Assembly: GCA_964655225.1 (NCBI GenBank)
Contig: CAZZMB010000020.1
Location: 1 to 39,482, forward strand
DNA length: 39,482 nt
DNA from: JAFMKE01 sp964655225
Lineage (GTDB): Bacteria; Bacteroidota; Bacteroidia; Chitinophagales; UBA8649
Direction of reading: 5' to 3'
This document shows positions 1-8,290 of this stretch, piece by piece (the first letter of the stretch is position 1; each line of letters begins with the position of its first letter). The notes under the pieces were generated by a model, which saw nothing but the letters and a program-made list of their open reading frames with translations, made no database searches and was not told the DNA's origin. Position numbers and translations under genes: made by a program.

Positions 1-1
1 G

Positions 2-61
2 GTGAAAGTTCAAATTGGACAGCAAGTAGTCAACGAAACAATTTTAATAACAAAAAAATAA
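2..61 (+). CDS. 3' end of a T9SS cargo protein (partial, left edge)
   Basis: The frame opening at base 2 is open from the window edge to a TAA at 59-61 and gives a 19-residue tail, VKVQIGQQVVNETILITKK. This resembles the last two strands of a type A T9SS C-terminal sorting domain, where a GxYxVKV..G segment is followed by a short strand and a basic end. The body of the protein lies outside the window, so its function cannot be stated. A terminator follows within 10 bases, which supports this being a real gene end. The other plus frames are less convincing: frame 3 stops at once and frame 1 gives an Asn/Ser-rich tail. Confidence is limited by the short length. Confidence 0.6.
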   Translation: MKVQIGQQVVNETILITKK

Positions 62-69
62 TATAAGAG

Positions 70-103
70 TTGGGCAGATGCTTTATAAACTGCCCAATTT
101 TAT
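70..103 (+). terminator. Rho-independent terminator
   Basis: An 8-bp perfect stem (TTGGGCAG at 70-77 with CTGCCCAA at 90-97) and a 12-base loop are followed by a T-rich run. It lies just after the stop of the partial gene at 2-61. Its T-run directly abuts the -7 promoter element at 104-111. Confidence 0.8.
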
Positions 104-111
104 TATCTTTG
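104..111 (+). promoter_or_regulatory. Bacteroidota -7 promoter element
   Basis: TATCTTTG matches the Bacteroidota sigma-ABfA (RpoD) -7 consensus TAnnTTTG exactly. It ends 17 bases before the ATG at 129, leaving a very short 5' UTR. No clear TTG -33 element is seen; that region falls inside the upstream terminator hairpin. Confidence 0.6.
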
Positions 112-128
112 AATCTTAAAATAAACCA

Positions 129-335
129 ATGAAAGCTTCTAGAAATAAAAATCTTTTGAAATTTGTAGTATTTACTTTGTTGTTCTTAGCTCCATTCACG
201 TTAAGTTATGTGTTTGCTCAGCCTGCACCACCGCCACCGCCACCGCCACCTGTTGGTATTCCAATTGATGGGGGTATAGCAATCCTATTAAGTGGATTAG
301 CGGCATACGGTGCGAAAAAGTACTTCAATAAATAA
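129..335 (+). CDS. PID-CTERM-like small surface protein
   Basis: A 68-residue protein with a basic N-terminus and hydrophobic segment (about residues 10-30) resembling a Sec signal peptide ending near VFA-Q. It continues with a run of eight prolines and the segment PIDGGIAILLSGLAAYGAKK. The tail (PID motif, hydrophobic helix, basic end) matches the layout of the PID-CTERM proposed sorting signal in Bacteroidota, analogous to PEP-CTERM. So little mature sequence remains that the product is nearly all signal, linker and tail. No enzymatic role is visible. It has its own promoter (104-111) and terminator (358-389), so it looks monocistronic. T9SS-tailed genes lie on both sides. Family assignment rests on motif recognition; the function of such tails is unproven. 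Confidence 0.75.
   Translation: MKASRNKNLLKFVVFTLLFLAPFTLSYVFAQPAPPPPPPPPVGIPIDGGIAILLSGLAAYGAKKYFNK
228..248 (+). repeat. CCACCG hexanucleotide tandem repeat
   Basis: Three and a half copies of CCACCG encode the proline run of the PID-CTERM-like protein. The unit is six bases, so copy-number change would lengthen or shorten the proline run without shifting frame. It is strikingly G+C-rich against the A+T-rich surroundings. Confidence 0.8.
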
Positions 336-357
336 TATTTTAATTACTAAATTTTTT

Positions 358-389
358 AAAAACTCCTAGTTTCTGCTAGGAGTTTTTTA
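358..389 (+). terminator. Rho-independent terminator
   Basis: A 12-bp perfect stem (358-369 with 376-387, core ACTCCTAG/CTAGGAGT) and a 6-base loop end in a T-run. It lies 22 bases after the stop of the small protein gene. Its T-run merges with a TATTTTTG promoter element for the next gene. Confidence 0.9.
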
Positions 390-395
390 TTTTTG
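388..395 (+). promoter_or_regulatory. -7 promoter element abutting a start codon
   Basis: TATTTTTG matches TAnnTTTG and ends four bases before the ATG at 400. With the usual -7 to start-site distance the transcript would begin at or within a few bases of the ATG, so the mRNA may be leaderless. No -33 TTG is visible because the terminator stem occupies that region. Confidence 0.45.
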
Positions 396-399
396 GTCA

Positions 400-3150
400 A
401 TGAAGAACTTACTATTTGTTTATTTCCTTGTACTTGGTTTATTAGCTTGCACAAATTCAAGTTCTCAACATAAAATTTCATCGGTTTATGCGCTCGGGGA
501 TGGAGAAAACACACTCGCCCGTCAAGATTATGAATGGGACAGATTACACAGTCCGATCAGTGGTAAAATACCTGATGATATTTCAAAAGAGGAGTTTCAA
601 TTTATCCAGTCCCTTCCGGTTTCAAAATCACTTAGTGATATCAATTGGCAAGAGCGAGGACCTGTGAATGTGGGGGGCCGCACAAGGACCATAGCTCTTG
701 ATATTAACGATGAGAATAGGATCTTGGCTGGCGGAGTGAGTGGTGGACTGTGGATTTCCGAAAATGGTGGTCAATCATTTACGAAAGTTACTACAAACCT
801 GATGCTTCACTCTATTACTTCTATTGCCCAGGATACGAGAGTCGGTTTTCAAGATATATGGTATTATGGTACTGGAGAATTAAGCGGAAATAGTTCAGAC
901 TTGGAGGGACACGGAATCTACAAGTCCATTGATAACGGTCTTTCATGGGATATTTTGGAATCTACAGCCAACGATAGTGCCAACACAATAAGTAATCTTG
1001 GAGATTTTAAATATGTAAGTGATGTTAAAGTAAATCCTGTTAACGGGGATGTTATATGTGCTTCTTTCGCAGGAGTGTTTATTTCTAAAGATGCTGGTGT
1101 CTCTTGGCAGAATGTTTTAATAGCGGACGGTTCTCCAAATGGATTTAACTATATTAATTTTGGGAATCAAGTTAGTGTTGATGTAAGCGCTTCAGGTGTT
1201 TATTACGCTACTCTGAGCGCTGATGCTCAAAATTCGGGTATATGGCGTTCTTCGGATGGTTTGTCTTGGACAGATATCACGCCTATTGGTTTTGCTACTT
1301 CTTTTCGTAGAATAGAGAGCGATTTTAATCCGTTTGTGTCAGATGAACTTCTTTTTATAGTTGATGCTACGACCAATCCATCTATTGATAATCACGAACT
1401 GTGGCATTATAATTATCTTTCTGGAGATGGGAGTGGAGTGAATGGAGCTTGGGAAAATAGATCCGCAAATTTGCCTGAAGGTGATTGTTTGGGATTTTAT
1501 GATTTTAATTTTGGCTACTTTCAAACCCAAAATTCCTATGATATGTTAATCAATTATCATCCTAGTGAAGAGGATGTTGTCTTTATCGGTGGAACAAACT
1601 TGTATCGCAGTACAGATGCTTTTCAAAGTGAGCTTAATTATCAATGGATTGGTGGCTATCAGTGCGATGCACAAAATCCATCGAATTATATTTGGCCTAA
1701 TCATCATCCTGATAATCACGCCGTACTATTTTTACCGAGCAATACCAATGTGATGCTTTCTGCACACGACGGAGGCTTGTCTATTACCCAGAATTGCATG
1801 TCTTCAAGTATTTCGTGGGAGTCATTGAATAATGGGTATGGTACTTCACAGTTTTACACCGTGGCCATCGAACAGGGTGAAACAGATTCAGATGTAATTA
1901 TGGGTGGTTTGCAAGATAATGGAACTTGGTTGACAAATTCGATAAACCCCAATGATGATTGGATTTCCACGTTTTATGGTGATGGGGCTTATTGTGCTAT
2001 TGCTGAAAATGGAAGCAGTTATTTCGTGTCTTGGCAAGGGGGAAAAACTTTTAAGTTTGATATTGACGAAAATGGTCAAACGACCGCCCTAACAAGAATA
2101 GATCCAACCGGAGGATCCAACTATGGATTTATTAATCCTTTTATTTTAGATCCCAACAATGACAATACCATGTACTTGCCTGCAGGTAGTTTTATATGGA
2201 AGAATGACAGTTTGGATGATATTCCCTTACTTAATGATGAATACAATGATATTAGTATGGGTTGGACTAGGCTAAATGAAAGTTCTACAAATACCCTCTT
2301 TGGCACTTCGAACTACATTAGTGCAATAGGAATGAGTAAAGAAAATAGCGATGTTCTGTATTATGGAACGTACAATGGTATCGTTTATAAATTAAGTGGT
2401 CTACTTACTGGAACACTCGTTAAAGAAAATTTAAAACGAAGCAATCTACCAAGTGGGGCTTATGTGAGTAGTATTATTCCAAACCCCAATGATGCCAATG
2501 AGGTGTTGCTTTCTTATTCGAATTACGAAGTGGAAAGTATATTTTATACCAATGACGCGGGTTCATCTTGGGAAAATATAAGCGGTTCTTTGGAAGAAAA
2601 TCCAGATGGTAGTGGAGCGGGGCCTTCAGTAAATTGGATGCATTGGTATCAGGATGATACAGATACTATATTTTTTGCTGGAACCACTTCTGGTTTGTTT
2701 GCAACTACCGATTTAAATGCGGAGAATACGGCTTGGGAAAGGCAGGCGGTTGACGAAATAGGTAATGTGCCAGTAGCAATGATTACTTCAAGAAGCTATG
2801 ATAAAAACATTGTGGTCGCGACACATGGTAGAGGCATATTCTCCACTAAAAGCTACAATGTGGGGATTGCTGACCCGATGGAGTTAGAAAGCTTCGATGT
2901 GGCTTACCCTTATCCGAATCCAAGTAATGGAAGGGTGCAGTTAAACATTAAAATTAGAAATAATTCACATCTAAGTGTTCGGGTGTTTGATTTAATAGGT
3001 AATCATATAGAAACCATAGCCAATGAGCGTTTCACTTCCGGAGGTCACAAACTAAAATGGAGTACTCAAAATTACGATGAGGGTATATACTTGGTGCTTT
3101 TAAGTGATGGTATTCAGAGCGTAAGTAGAAAATTTAAGGTGATTTACTAA
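400..3150 (+). CDS. Asp-box propeller protein with lipobox and T9SS C-terminal domain
   Basis: A 916-residue predicted exported protein. The N-terminus is a lipoprotein-type signal with lipobox LLAC (Cys17). The body carries Asp-box repeats of the S/T-x-D-x-G-x-x-W type, clearly around residues 173-183 (SIDNGLSW), 229-236 (SKDAGVSW) and 284-290, with a further TNDAGSSW copy in the C-terminal half. This marks a sortilin/sialidase-like beta-propeller fold. The last roughly 80 residues form a type A T9SS sorting domain: YPYPNPSNG, then VRVFDLIG, then GIYLVLL, ending in a short basic strand. No sialidase catalytic residues could be assigned, so the role (adhesion, glycan or peptide binding, or hydrolysis) is open. 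Having both a lipobox and a T9SS tail is unusual. Its stop codon overlaps that of the convergent transglycosylase gene by four bases. Confidence 0.85.
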   Translation: MKNLLFVYFLVLGLLACTNSSSQHKISSVYALGDGENTLARQDYEWDRLHSPISGKIPDDISKEEFQFIQSLPVSKSLSDINWQERGPVNVGGRTRTIALDINDENRILAGGVSGGLWISENGGQSFTKVTTNLMLHSITSIAQDTRVGFQDIWYYGTGELSGNSSDLEGHGIYKSIDNGLSWDILESTANDSANTISNLGDFKYVSDVKVNPVNGDVICASFAGVFISKDAGVSWQNVLIADGSPNGFNYINFGNQVSVDVSASGVYYATLSADAQNSGIWRSSDGLSWTDITPIGFATSFRRIESDFNPFVSDELLFIVDATTNPSIDNHELWHYNYLSGDGSGVNGAWENRSANLPEGDCLGFYDFNFGYFQTQNSYDMLINYHPSEEDVVFIGGTNLYRSTDAFQSELNYQWIGGYQCDAQNPSNYIWPNHHPDNHAVLFLPSNTNVMLSAHDGGLSITQNCMSSSISWESLNNGYGTSQFYTVAIEQGETDSDVIMGGLQDNGTWLTNSINPNDDWISTFYGDGAYCAIAENGSSYFVSWQGGKTFKFDIDENGQTTALTRIDPTGGSNYGFINPFILDPNNDNTMYLPAGSFIWKNDSLDDIPLLNDEYNDISMGWTRLNESSTNTLFGTSNYISAIGMSKENSDVLYYGTYNGIVYKLSGLLTGTLVKENLKRSNLPSGAYVSSIIPNPNDANEVLLSYSNYEVESIFYTNDAGSSWENISGSLEENPDGSGAGPSVNWMHWYQDDTDTIFFAGTTSGLFATTDLNAENTAWERQAVDEIGNVPVAMITSRSYDKNIVVATHGRGIFSTKSYNVGIADPMELESFDVAYPYPNPSNGRVQLNIKIRNNSHLSVRVFDLIGNHIETIANERFTSGGHKLKWSTQNYDEGIYLVLLSDGIQSVSRKFKVIY

Positions 3151-4385
3151 ATATAGATCACAAGTTTTTGTCCTATTTTAAGTTTATCACTTTTCAGGGA
3201 GTTCCATTTTTTGATTTGTGAAACACCGACGCCATGCTTAACTGCAATATGACCGAGGGTGTCTCCATTCCTTACTTTATAAACTAAGTATTTAGGAACC
3301 ACAACTTTAGAAACCTTCGCCTTAATTTCAGCAAGATAAGGGTCATTTTGCATAGAATCTTTAAGCGCTGCAAATTGACTGACATAATCAATAGGTACAT
3401 TAAGTGTGTATCCATCTTCACTCTTTGGAATAATACCTGCTTTTAGCGCGGGGTTAATGAATTGCAAATAGGTGCTATCAATCCCGGTTAGCTCTGCTAT
3501 ATAACGAATGGTTAGTTTATCTTTTATCAAGGTGGTATCTGTTACGAAGAATTCTACAGAAGGTTTTTGAGCTAGAATGTTATAATATTCATATTTTTCC
3601 ATGGTAAATACACAAGCGGTAAACTTAGGAATATAGGCTCTTGTTTCTCGGGGTAAATAGGGCCTAATCTCCCAAAATGTAGTTTTACCCCCAGACATAC
3701 CAATTGCTTTATTTACATTCCCTGGTCCAGCGTTGTATGCGGACAAGGCTAATAACCAATCATCATATATACCATACAAGGTCTTTAAATATTGTGCCGC
3801 TGCCTCGGTGGCTTGATATATGTCTCGTCGTTCATCGAAATAATCATTTTGTTCCAAACCTAAGCTTTTCCCTGTTCTAGGCATAAATTGCCATAAGCCT
3901 AAAGCACCTGCATGGGATACTGCGAAGGGGTTTAAGTTAGACTCTATGATGGGTAAATACTTTAATACAAGGGGTAAGCCATGCTTACTAAGTACTTCTT
4001 CAAAAATGGGGAAATAGAATTCACCTAAGCCAAGGCTGCGTGCTATAAGTTGTCTTCTGTTTGTCGAAAATTGATCAATATGTTGCTTGACAACATGGTT
4101 AAAAGTGAATGGGAAGAGGGTAGGGATCTTATCCATTTTATCCATTATCTCTTCGTCACTTAATTTGGGGATTTCATGTTTAGGCATATATATACTAGCC
4201 TTAACTAAAGAATCCTCATGAAACCAACTAGGTTTGTAATACAAGTCAAACGTTTTTTGATCAAAATATATAATTTTGCTGGTATCAGCAGGATTTACCT
4301 TGGAAACTTTAACATCTTTTTCTTGCTGTTGAGCAGCACCAAGCGTGAATGTCAAAATAAAAAAGAGGAGGTGAAGAGTCTTCAT
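3147..4385 (-). CDS. MltD-like lytic transglycosylase (SLT + LysM)
   Basis: A predicted envelope murein lytic transglycosylase of 412 residues that would cleave the MurNAc-GlcNAc bond to form 1,6-anhydro ends. After a signal peptide (about residues 1-19, ending AAQ) comes the SLT domain with PIIESNLNP, where Glu148 is the expected catalytic acid, followed by GALGLWQFMP and ALSAYNAGPGNV, the hallmark SLT motifs. A single C-terminal LysM domain (about 365-412, YKVRNGDTLGHIA) should bind peptidoglycan. The middle has a LysM-like or degenerate segment (VTDTTLIKDKLTIRYIAELTG). It starts with ATG, 58 bases downstream of queA on the same strand, so the two may be co-transcribed. No TAnnTTTG is seen in that gap. 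Confidence 0.88.
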   Translation of the reverse strand: MKTLHLLFFILTFTLGAAQQQEKDVKVSKVNPADTSKIIYFDQKTFDLYYKPSWFHEDSLVKASIYMPKHEIPKLSDEEIMDKMDKIPTLFPFTFNHVVKQHIDQFSTNRRQLIARSLGLGEFYFPIFEEVLSKHGLPLVLKYLPIIESNLNPFAVSHAGALGLWQFMPRTGKSLGLEQNDYFDERRDIYQATEAAAQYLKTLYGIYDDWLLALSAYNAGPGNVNKAIGMSGGKTTFWEIRPYLPRETRAYIPKFTACVFTMEKYEYYNILAQKPSVEFFVTDTTLIKDKLTIRYIAELTGIDSTYLQFINPALKAGIIPKSEDGYTLNVPIDYVSQFAALKDSMQNDPYLAEIKAKVSKVVVPKYLVYKVRNGDTLGHIAVKHGVGVSQIKKWNSLKSDKLKIGQKLVIYI

Positions 4386-4443
4386 GATTTGGGTAAAACG
4401 AATAACTCAGTTAAAATTATTTTTTTACGAAATAAATATTGGC

Positions 4444-5493
4444 CTAAATAACTAACATGGCATCCCCGTATGAATAAAATCGATAGTCTTTCTTAATCGC
4501 TTCTTCATAAGCTCTTAGGGTTAGTTCATGTCCTGCAAAAGCACTTACCATAATGATTAAACTAGATTTGGGCAGGTGGAAATTGGTTAATAAACAATTA
4601 GCTATTTTAAAAGCATATGGAGGGTGAATAAAAAGATTCGTCCATCCTTCTGAAACCTTCAATTGATCATGAGCAGAAACTGAACTTTCCATTGATCGCA
4701 TGGATGTCGTACCAACAGCACATATTCTGCGTTTACCATCCATCGCTCGATTCACTACATCAACAGCTTTACTATCGACTTGGTAGTATTCGGCATCCAT
4801 TTTATGTTTGCTTAAATCCTCTACCTCAATTGATCTAAACGTCCCTAAGCCTGTATGTAGGGTTAGTTCAGCAATATCCACACCTTTAATTTCTAACATT
4901 TTCATCATTTCTTCAGTGAAATGTAGTCCTGCAGTTGGTGCAGCGACAGCGCCAGTTTTCTTTGCATATACCGTTTGATATCTTTCTGTATCTACTTCTT
5001 CAGGCTCTCGCTTGATATATTTAGGTAAAGGTGTATTTCCAAGACTAAATAAAGCTTTTTTGTAAGCTTCTTCATCTCCGTCAAAAAAGAAACGAACTGT
5101 TCTTCCACGGGATGTAGTATTGTCTACGACCTCAGCAACTAAGGTTTCATCTTCGCCAAAGTATAGCTTATTTCCAACTCTAATTTTTCTTGCAGGGTCT
5201 ACTAAAACATCCCACAAGCGTTGTTCGGCATTTAACTCTCTTAGCAAAAATACTTCAATCTTTGCACCAGTTTTTTCTTTATGACCAAATAAACGAGCAG
5301 GAAATACTTTGGTATTGTTAATTACAACCGCATCTCCTTCATCAAAATAATCTAAGAAATTCTCAAAAGTCTTATGCTCAATAGTACCTTCTGCTCTATT
5401 GACTACCATTAACTTAGATGTACCTCGCTTTTTAGGTGGATAATAAGCTATTTTTTCATGCTCTAATTGAAAGTCAAATTCTGATAATTTCAT
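4444..5493 (-). CDS. queA: tRNA preQ1(34) S-adenosylmethionine ribosyltransferase-isomerase
   Basis: QueA transfers and isomerises the ribosyl moiety of SAM onto preQ1 at tRNA position 34 to give epoxyqueuosine, the penultimate stage of queuosine synthesis in the cytoplasm. The protein is 349 residues, the normal family length. It shows the N-terminal MKLSEFDFQLEHEKIA signature, VINNTKVFPARL, AAPTAGLHFTEEM, LHTGLGTFRSIEVEDL and TNFHLPKSSLIIMVSAFAG, which are the conserved QueA blocks. It starts at ATG 5493 with about 98 A+T-rich bases upstream before the next minus-strand gene, in which I see no consensus promoter. No other queuosine gene is in the window. Confidence 0.95.
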   Translation of the reverse strand: MKLSEFDFQLEHEKIAYYPPKKRGTSKLMVVNRAEGTIEHKTFENFLDYFDEGDAVVINNTKVFPARLFGHKEKTGAKIEVFLLRELNAEQRLWDVLVDPARKIRVGNKLYFGEDETLVAEVVDNTTSRGRTVRFFFDGDEEAYKKALFSLGNTPLPKYIKREPEEVDTERYQTVYAKKTGAVAAPTAGLHFTEEMMKMLEIKGVDIAELTLHTGLGTFRSIEVEDLSKHKMDAEYYQVDSKAVDVVNRAMDGKRRICAVGTTSMRSMESSVSAHDQLKVSEGWTNLFIHPPYAFKIANCLLTNFHLPKSSLIIMVSAFAGHELTLRAYEEAIKKDYRFYSYGDAMLVI

Positions 5494-5591
5494 TCGGGAA
5501 GATTTAAAGTATTTACGTATAAATTAAAGGCAGTAAAGTTAATTAAATTAATAGGAATTATAAGCGAGATTGTAAATAACTATTTATCGGT

Positions 5592-6641
5592 TTAAATAGC
5601 AGTCATATGACTTCCTTCTATCTCCAAAATCAGGCCATGCCCGTATGCACTTGCGGGTGTTTGATAACCGGATTTGAATTGACTATTTAAGATTTTAGTA
5701 CAAATGTTTACGCTCGCTAATGCCGTGACTAAATAACCCTCTTTGCATTGCAATCTTGCGGAAAACTCGTTGCCGTCCTTATCCCAAACTTTACCCCAAA
5801 GCAATGATTTTCCCGTTTGGTTTTCTTTTTCAGACGGGCCATAAAGATTTCTATCTATCCAATTTTGCGCTATTTTTTTTACCAAAGTAGTTTTTAAAAT
5901 TGGATTGAATAAGGATTGGAATTTAACCATTTTGGTAATTCGTTTAGGAACGCCTGTGTAAACTACAATGTTTGGTATTTTAGTAGAGGTATAGGCCGTA
6001 GAAATATCTCCCCAAGGTATAGTCATGGTATAATGTTGAACTTCCCCAAAATTTATTTTTTTAGACAAATGACCCACAGCTACTTTTTGTATTTCACCAT
6101 CTACTCTTGCAGCACTTCCTTCTCCTAAATTTTCAATCATTGTGCTAGCAGTTCCATGGGAAAGTCCACCTCCGATGGATGTAAAGGCAAGCTCTAAATG
6201 ACTAGCATCAGGAAGATTTTCTTTTAAATAATTGGCTAAACAATCTGAAGGTACTACGTCAAAGCCTATCCCCGGCATGATGCAAATCCCTTTTTCTTGA
6301 GCAGATTTATGATAAGTTTTGGCTAGTTCAAATACGGCAATTTCTCCAGTTATATCTATGTAATGTGTGCCACTTGCGATACATGCTTCAATCATCGGTT
6401 TAGCTGTCTGACTAAATGGACCAGCAGCGTTTAGACACACGTTGAAGTCTTTTAATTCTTCTTGAATTTTTGCAGGATTTGATAGATCAAATACCGTATA
6501 TGCTAGATTATATTTTTCCGCTACTTTTTTCACTTTATTAGCTGTTCGTCCCGCTAAAGTAGGCTGAATTCCGGCTTTTAAACTTTCTTTTATTATTAAC
6601 TGGGCAGTATACCCATTTGCACCATATAGTAAATACTTCAT
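5592..6641 (-). CDS. Saccharopine dehydrogenase-like NADP-binding reductase (COG3268 type)
   Basis: A 349-residue protein beginning with a Rossmann segment, MKYLLYGANGYTAQLI, then LAGRTANKVKKVAEKY, CLNAAGPFSQTAKPMIEAC, THYIDITGEI and PGIGFDVVPSDCLA. This order is typical of the trans-acting enoyl reductase / saccharopine-dehydrogenase-like group, not of true lysine-pathway saccharopine dehydrogenase. Members are poorly characterised NAD(P)-dependent oxidoreductases; the substrate cannot be told from sequence. It is divergent from the ALDH7-type gene, sharing a 96-base intergenic region. That invites a lysine-catabolism story, but the subfamily does not support it. Confidence 0.8.
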   Translation of the reverse strand: MKYLLYGANGYTAQLIIKESLKAGIQPTLAGRTANKVKKVAEKYNLAYTVFDLSNPAKIQEELKDFNVCLNAAGPFSQTAKPMIEACIASGTHYIDITGEIAVFELAKTYHKSAQEKGICIMPGIGFDVVPSDCLANYLKENLPDASHLELAFTSIGGGLSHGTASTMIENLGEGSAARVDGEIQKVAVGHLSKKINFGEVQHYTMTIPWGDISTAYTSTKIPNIVVYTGVPKRITKMVKFQSLFNPILKTTLVKKIAQNWIDRNLYGPSEKENQTGKSLLWGKVWDKDGNEFSARLQCKEGYLVTALASVNICTKILNSQFKSGYQTPASAYGHGLILEIEGSHMTAI

Positions 6642-6680
6642 TGCTTTATTTTTTCCTGCCTAAATGTACAAAAAACTTCA

Positions 6681-6711
6681 TTGTGCTGACCAGCAATTTA
6701 TCTTATCTTTG
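6681..6711 (+). promoter_or_regulatory. Bacteroidota promoter (-33 TTG and -7 TATCTTTG)
   Basis: TTG at 6681-6683 and TATCTTTG at 6704-6711 are separated by 20 bases, matching the known Bacteroidota arrangement TTG-N19/20-TAnnTTTG. The start of the aldehyde dehydrogenase lies 26 bases further on. This is the best-formed promoter in the window. Confidence 0.8.
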
Positions 6712-6737
6712 TTACATAAATAAAAGTTCAAGTAAAT

Positions 6738-8264
6738 ATGAAAGATTTTTTAAAAGAATTGCACATAGATTCAAGTAATTCAGGAGTAAGTACAGGGAGT
6801 AATTGGTTGAAGGGTAAAGGGGAGACTTTAATATCCAGTTCGCCGGTAGATGGACAGGTCATAGCTAGTACCTCTAGCGCTACCAAAGAGGAATATGAAG
6901 AAGTAATGAAAGTTGCTCTTGAAGGATTTAAAGTTTGGAGAAAATGGACGGCACCAGCTCGTGGTGAGATTGTTCGTCAAATTGGAGAAGAGTTGCGCGC
7001 GCACAAGGAGGCCTTGGGTAAATTGGTCTCGTATGAGATGGGTAAAAGCTTGCAAGAAGGCTATGGTGAAGTTCAAGAAATGATAGATATCTGTGATTTT
7101 GCAGTGGGTTTATCTCGTCAATTGCATGGATTAACAATGCATTCGGAGAGACCTAATCATAGAATGTATGAGCAGTGGCATGCATTAGGAGTGGTGGGAA
7201 TCATTTCCGCATTTAACTTCCCAGTAGCTGTTTGGTGCTGGAATACTGCATTGGCATGGATTGCTGGTGATGTATGTGTTTGGAAACCTTCTGAGAAAGT
7301 GCCATTATGCAGTGTTGCATGTCAACACATAATCAATAAAGTATTTAAAAAGAATAATGTTCCTGAAGGCGTGTCCTGCATTGTCAACGGAGATTACAAA
7401 ATTGGTGAGTTGCTTTCTAAGGACAAAAGAGTTCCTTTAGTTTCAGCTACGGGAAGTACGCGAATGGGTAAACTCGTTGGTGCAGCTGTAGGAAGTAGAT
7501 TAGGAAGAAGTTTATTAGAGTTGGGAGGGAATAATGCAATTATTATTTCTGAAAATGCAGATATCGATTCAACACTGGTTGGCGCAGTGTTTGGAGCTGT
7601 AGGCACTTGCGGTCAGCGGTGTACTTCTACTCGTCGATTAATTATTCATGAGAGTATGTATGATAAAGTTAAGTCAAGTTTACAAAAGGCTTATGGTCAA
7701 ATACGTATTGGTGACCCTTTGGATGAAAACAATCACATGGGACCTCTAATTGATAAAGATGCAGTGAATCAGTATTTACATAGTATTGGACAAGTAGAGA
7801 AACAAGGCGGAAAGTTTGTTGTCGAAGGTGGCGTTTTAGAAGGTAAGGGATATGAAAGTGGTTGTTATGTCAAACCTTGTATCGCCGAGGTTGAAAATGA
7901 TTATGCAATTGTGCAGCATGAAACCTTTGCACCTATTCTATACATCATGAAATATAATGATTTGGATGAAGCCATTGCCATGCAAAATAATGTACCTCAG
8001 GGATTGAGCTCTGCTATCATGACTACAAATATGCGTGAGATGGAAGAGTTTTTAAGTGTTTCGGGAAGTGATTGTGGTATTGCAAATGTAAATATCGGAA
8101 CAAGTGGTGCTGAAATAGGTGGTGCTTTTGGTGGAGAAAAAGAAACTGGAGGAGGAAGAGAATCTGGTTCTGATGCCTGGAAAGCATACATGCGTCGTCA
8201 AACAAATACAATTAATTATGGCAAGGAATTGCCATTAGCTCAAGGAATAAAATTCGATTTCTAA
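6738..8264 (+). CDS. ALDH7-type aldehyde dehydrogenase
   Basis: A 508-residue NAD(P)-dependent aldehyde dehydrogenase closest in motif to the ALDH7 family (alpha-aminoadipic semialdehyde dehydrogenase, antiquitin). Visible blocks are the NAD-binding segment GSTRMGKLVG, the general-base region LLELGGNNAIII, and the catalytic cysteine in GTCGQRCTSTRRLI, which is characteristic of ALDH7. Further blocks are QHETFAPILY and the C-terminal GGAFGGEKETGGGRESGSDAWK. In characterised members it oxidises alpha-aminoadipic semialdehyde in lysine breakdown, but other aldehydes are possible. It is driven by the promoter at 6681-6711 and is probably co-transcribed with the M42 peptidase 26 bases downstream. 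Confidence 0.9.
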   Translation: MKDFLKELHIDSSNSGVSTGSNWLKGKGETLISSSPVDGQVIASTSSATKEEYEEVMKVALEGFKVWRKWTAPARGEIVRQIGEELRAHKEALGKLVSYEMGKSLQEGYGEVQEMIDICDFAVGLSRQLHGLTMHSERPNHRMYEQWHALGVVGIISAFNFPVAVWCWNTALAWIAGDVCVWKPSEKVPLCSVACQHIINKVFKKNNVPEGVSCIVNGDYKIGELLSKDKRVPLVSATGSTRMGKLVGAAVGSRLGRSLLELGGNNAIIISENADIDSTLVGAVFGAVGTCGQRCTSTRRLIIHESMYDKVKSSLQKAYGQIRIGDPLDENNHMGPLIDKDAVNQYLHSIGQVEKQGGKFVVEGGVLEGKGYESGCYVKPCIAEVENDYAIVQHETFAPILYIMKYNDLDEAIAMQNNVPQGLSSAIMTTNMREMEEFLSVSGSDCGIANVNIGTSGAEIGGAFGGEKETGGGRESGSDAWKAYMRRQTNTINYGKELPLAQGIKFDF

Positions 8265-8290
8265 ATAAAGCTGATCAAAGATTATAAAAA

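Noticed and set aside
1339..2306. Antisense open frames of about 60 residues within the propeller gene
   Set aside because: They lie wholly inside a well-supported gene, have no family motifs or promoters and look like frame shadows. The same applies to short frames inside other genes.
5592..8264. Saccharopine dehydrogenase plus ALDH7 as a lysine-degradation pair
   Set aside because: The reductase belongs to the COG3268/trans-acting enoyl reductase subgroup, not to lysine-pathway saccharopine dehydrogenase, and the genes are divergent.
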